From a virus: a DNA stretch of 46,860 nucleotides. Each line of letters begins with the position of its first letter. Position 1 is the stretch's first letter. The position numbers and the translations under genes were made by a program. The notes below the pieces were generated by a model. It saw nothing but the letters and a program-made list of their open reading frames with translations. It ran no database searches and was not told the origin of the DNA. Positions 44,160 through 46,860 of the stretch are shown piece after piece. Location of the stretch: IMG/VR virus record IMGVR_UViG_3300044730_001128, positions 1 to 46,860 of that record. One strand, written 5' to 3'.

Positions 44160-46860
44160 CCCGCAAGCTGCTGCCCTTTGAGCACGAACTGATCGCAACG
44201 CTCGGCATCAGCAAGGACGAGTACCTGGAATTTGTCGCGCTATACGAAAAACCCGACTTTAAGGGCCAGCCAACAGCAGAAGTTGGCGTCGTGGCACTGG
44301 TTCTGACGATTGTTGGCATCATTGCTCAAGTTGTCTCAGCACTATTAACTCCTCAACCGCAGGTTCCTGAATTACCCGGAATCCAGAAACAAGAAGGAGG
44401 CGGTCAGCAGCAAACACGCGACGAACGCTTTTCGCCGCGATTCGGTTTTAACAGCGTCCAAGAACTGGCCACCTACGGGGAACCGGTAAACCTCGTATAC
44501 GCAAACCGCGGCACAGGCACTGGAGCAAACCCCAACGGCGGCGTCCGCATTACCAGCGCTTTGCTGTGGTCCGCCGTCCGCAGTTACGGTTCCAGTCAAT
44601 TTATTCAAATGTTGCTGCTGCTTGCCGGTGGCGCCATCACAGCAATCGACCCAGAAAAAAGCGCTTTCGGTCAAACCCCCATCCGCGATCTGATAACCAA
44701 CAACCTCTGGATGTATTTCAATCCTGGGGCTACGGGCTTCCTCGCCCAAAATAATGAACTGAACAGCCAATCGACATCAGACCCCACTAGCTACGGCCAG
44801 CTGACTGATAATCCTTATCGCATCCAGACGACAGCAGCCAATGTCCGCGTCGACGGTTTCAGCCAAGCGTACTCACCAACAACCTCCAATACTTGCGGCA
44901 TTTACGGGGTTGTACCTCTAAACATATTGCTATATCTGCGTAATTCCACCGGCGACAAAGAAAGCGTCAACCTAGGTGTCTACGCAGAAATGACGCCATG
45001 GGTAACCGGCTCGGGCATATCTATCCCTCTGAATACCACACTTACAGTTCGCATCACCAGAACCTCTGGAGCAGCACTTGCACCAGGTCAGGAAGCAGAA
45101 GATGCCCGCCGCAGTATTGTCAGCACGTTTGATGTTGCCAGCATTTTTAAACTTGGCACAGCACTATTTAAAGTCACACAACTGGTAAATCCTGATATTG
45201 AAACTACAGATGCAACAATCGCCCTTAGGTGCATTAAAGCTGGCAGAGTACCATCCGCTTCCTACACAAGCCTCGATCCAGCCTCTACAACGCCCACGGT
45301 ATCCGAAGAAGAGCGAGCTGAATATGACCGCCTACGCCCTGGCGCTTTGGCGCTGCTTAACGAAGATCAAAGACCAGACATTACTACAGCCGCGCAACTA
45401 GCCGATTCCGGTGAAATACGAGTTGCCTCGTATAGCTCTTACCGAGCCACGCGCACCGAAACAACCAACGCCAACACTTCCGGCAACAGAGGTACGACAC
45501 TTTGTCCACCAGGCTGGACATTCCAAAGTTCTGGTTCAAATGTTACCCGTAGTTATAGGGCATGGTGCCAACGGACAGTTACATATACAGCACAATCATT
45601 TAACGGTTATGTCATAAGCAGAACACTAACAGCAGACGAAATAGCTTTGCTTCGTCGCTATGAATATCTGGATAGTATTGTTCTTAATTTATCCGGTGCC
45701 GTAGACGATGTTTTCTACACCAAAGCGCTAGTACGCATCGCAACAGCTAGCTACGAAACAGTGTCCCAATGCCACATTGTTGACCTGGCACTTAAAGCTG
45801 TTGTCTACAAGCGTATTAGTGGCCGTCAAATGGAATATGGCAGTGGCAGGCGCAGCGGCTATCCAGCCAGTGACAACGGCATTAAACCCCGCGTATCACT
45901 GTTCAAACTGCGTTACAAAGAAGTAGGCCAAACTCTGTATTCAACTGTTCCCGGCGTATTTGCAATCAGTCGCGCCGCCGACAACGAAAACTACATCTAC
46001 ATCAAGTTCAATAGCGGTCTAACCGACCCAGCGGCCGCAACGCAATGGGCATTTGAGCTGGAACCGATTAGCGATCCCCTTGCCGAACGCGATGCATCTG
46101 CAAACTATTTTTACCTCGAAAACACCGGAAACCCCGTTACTTACACACTCGATACATACAGACTAAACAGCGGCAACACCACAGTGCCGTCGGTTCAATT
46201 TACAGGATTATCCCTTCTTGGTACGAACCGCAATTTCCCGCCTCAAAACAACAATCCCGCAGACCTAAACGAGTGGGACTTGTTTAACTACGACTCCGAT
46301 ACTCAACTCCAGTTTTCTTTTGACGCAGGACCGGAAATAACCCTTACTGCAGCTACCGAACAGATTATCCAACCGTTCTCCGATTACACGAGCGTAAACG
46401 GCGGTGTAACCCGCCAGCTGTACAACAACTTGGCCCTGTACGGCTTCAACGCCTACTCGGGCAAAACAATCCAAGACCTACGTTCATTTAGCGTTTTTGC
46501 TACCCAAGGTCGCCGCGTCCGCAAAATCCGCACTAGCGGCACCGATGAGTTCGGCACCGCCTGGGGTGACGACGGTTACGTCTACTACCCCTCTACTCCC
46601 GACGGCGCAAGCAGCCTGGCGCCCGACATTTTCTTGGATACCGTCATCGACAGTGACGACGGCATTGGAAATTATGCCGAAGTCAACGCGATTGATCTGC
46701 GCCAGCTGGCACTAACCAAGCGTTTCTGCCAGGCCAACAACTTGTTTATGGACTGCATGATTGCCAGTCCCCGCAGCTGGCGCGAGTTCTGGGTTGAAGT
46801 GGCCCCATTTAATTTGCTGGAGTTTGCCCGCATCGGTGGTCGCGAAACCTTGGTGCCCGC
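44156..46860 (+). CDS. Tail tip / host-specificity protein (J-like), N-terminal part
   Basis: Starts at the ATGA overlap with the tail peptidase gene and is open to the window end; its final portion is at 1-1920. N-terminal features: a polar ~40-residue start, a hydrophobic segment (VGVVALVLTIVGIIAQVVSA) and the J-type block FGFNSVQELATYGEPVNLVY with GGVRITSALLWSAVRSYG and LLLLAGGAITAIDPEKSAFG. This is the typical order of gpJ N-termini, with hub domains that follow. Cysteines at SNTCGIYG and LCPPGWTF may form a bridge. The codon use is AT-rich from about 44320 to 45700, C-rich at the start and again from about 45900. Confidence 0.85.
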   Translation, partial: MTRKLLPFEHELIATLGISKDEYLEFVALYEKPDFKGQPTAEVGVVALVLTIVGIIAQVVSALLTPQPQVPELPGIQKQEGGGQQQTRDERFSPRFGFNSVQELATYGEPVNLVYANRGTGTGANPNGGVRITSALLWSAVRSYGSSQFIQMLLLLAGGAITAIDPEKSAFGQTPIRDLITNNLWMYFNPGATGFLAQNNELNSQSTSDPTSYGQLTDNPYRIQTTAANVRVDGFSQAYSPTTSNTCGIYGVVPLNILLYLRNSTGDKESVNLGVYAEMTPWVTGSGISIPLNTTLTVRITRTSGAALAPGQEAEDARRSIVSTFDVASIFKLGTALFKVTQLVNPDIETTDATIALRCIKAGRVPSASYTSLDPASTTPTVSEEERAEYDRLRPGALALLNEDQRPDITTAAQLADSGEIRVASYSSYRATRTETTNANTSGNRGTTLCPPGWTFQSSGSNVTRSYRAWCQRTVTYTAQSFNGYVISRTLTADEIALLRRYEYLDSIVLNLSGAVDDVFYTKALVRIATASYETVSQCHIVDLALKAVVYKRISGRQMEYGSGRRSGYPASDNGIKPRVSLFKLRYKEVGQTLYSTVPGVFAISRAADNENYIYIKFNSGLTDPAAATQWAFELEPISDPLAERDASANYFYLENTGNPVTYTLDTYRLNSGNTTVPSVQFTGLSLLGTNRNFPPQNNNPADLNEWDLFNYDSDTQLQFSFDAGPEITLTAATEQIIQPFSDYTSVNGGVTRQLYNNLALYGFNAYSGKTIQDLRSFSVFATQGRRVRKIRTSGTDEFGTAWGDDGYVYYPSTPDGASSLAPDIFLDTVIDSDDGIGNYAEVNAIDLRQLALTKRFCQANNLFMDCMIASPRSWREFWVEVAPFNLLEFARIGGRETLVP
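45707..46860. repeat. Right copy of the terminal overlap repeat
   Basis: Aligns with 1-1154 without gaps. About 39 of 1154 bases differ and five differences change an amino acid (G to S, V to I, R to K, A to V, T to A). The pattern is that of two natural alleles. Confidence 0.9.

Overview
The window looks like one complete genome of a long-tailed (siphovirus-like), double-stranded DNA phage, most likely of a unicellular cyanobacterium (Synechococcus/Cyanobium group). This rests on the C-rich, C-ending codon usage, several tiny proteins I recognise from cyanophages (for example at 10208-10345, 11338-11478 and 31304-31576), and the mix of family A DNA polymerase, primase-helicase, dCTP deaminase-like enzyme and tail genes. 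The host call is inference. The two window ends overlap: 1-1154 and 45707-46860 align without gaps (about 39 substitutions, nearly all silent) inside one tail-tip gene. The map therefore closes to a circle of about 45,706 bp, and the tail-tip protein (44156 to the end, continuing at 1-1920) is about 1,156 residues when joined.

Layout. 1-9213 (+): end of the tail-tip gene, two tail-tube-like proteins, two long fibre proteins, one with a C-terminal Peptidase_G2 chaperone, and small partners. 9294-12849 (mostly +): tyrosine integrase, small proteins, membrane proteins of holin type, an HNH nuclease on the minus strand, and a two-domain endolysin. 12846-23717 (almost all -): small hypotheticals, a ribbon-helix-helix regulator with a probable operator, PolA, zinc-ribbon and helix-turn-helix proteins, a T7 gp1.7-like protein, a dCTP deaminase-like enzyme, many small unknowns, and a primase-helicase carrying an iteron-like array. 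23864-27030: SSB, PD-(D/E)XK exonuclease, a minus-strand three-gene cluster with a possible DNA-binding protein, and an acidic protein. 27122-46860 (+): small and large terminase, a secreted Cys-rich protein, portal, collagen-like protein, scaffold, capsid, head-tail connectors, tail tube, tail chaperones joined by a -1 frameshift, tape measure, minor tail proteins, tail peptidase and tail tip.

Transcription appears organised as cassettes: strong stem-loop/T-run terminators (24476, 27053, 36102, 39375, 39965) are often followed at once by a -10-like hexamer 18-29 bases before the next start codon. Start codons are often GTG, and adjacent genes commonly overlap as ATGA, TGATG, TAATG or GTGA.

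The integrase suggests a temperate or formerly temperate phage, but I recognise no CI-type repressor; the ribbon-helix-helix protein (13566-13841) and the possible winged-helix protein (25993-26211), each beside an inverted repeat, are the best switch candidates. The least expected signals are a strand-polar heptamer CTGGAGC across the genome, the TGGGACA array inside the primase-helicase gene, the CCCAAAA frameshift site, and a shared C-terminal DDG[TE][FY] motif on three proteins. I found no tRNA, rRNA, CRISPR array or insertion sequence. Counts were made by eye.
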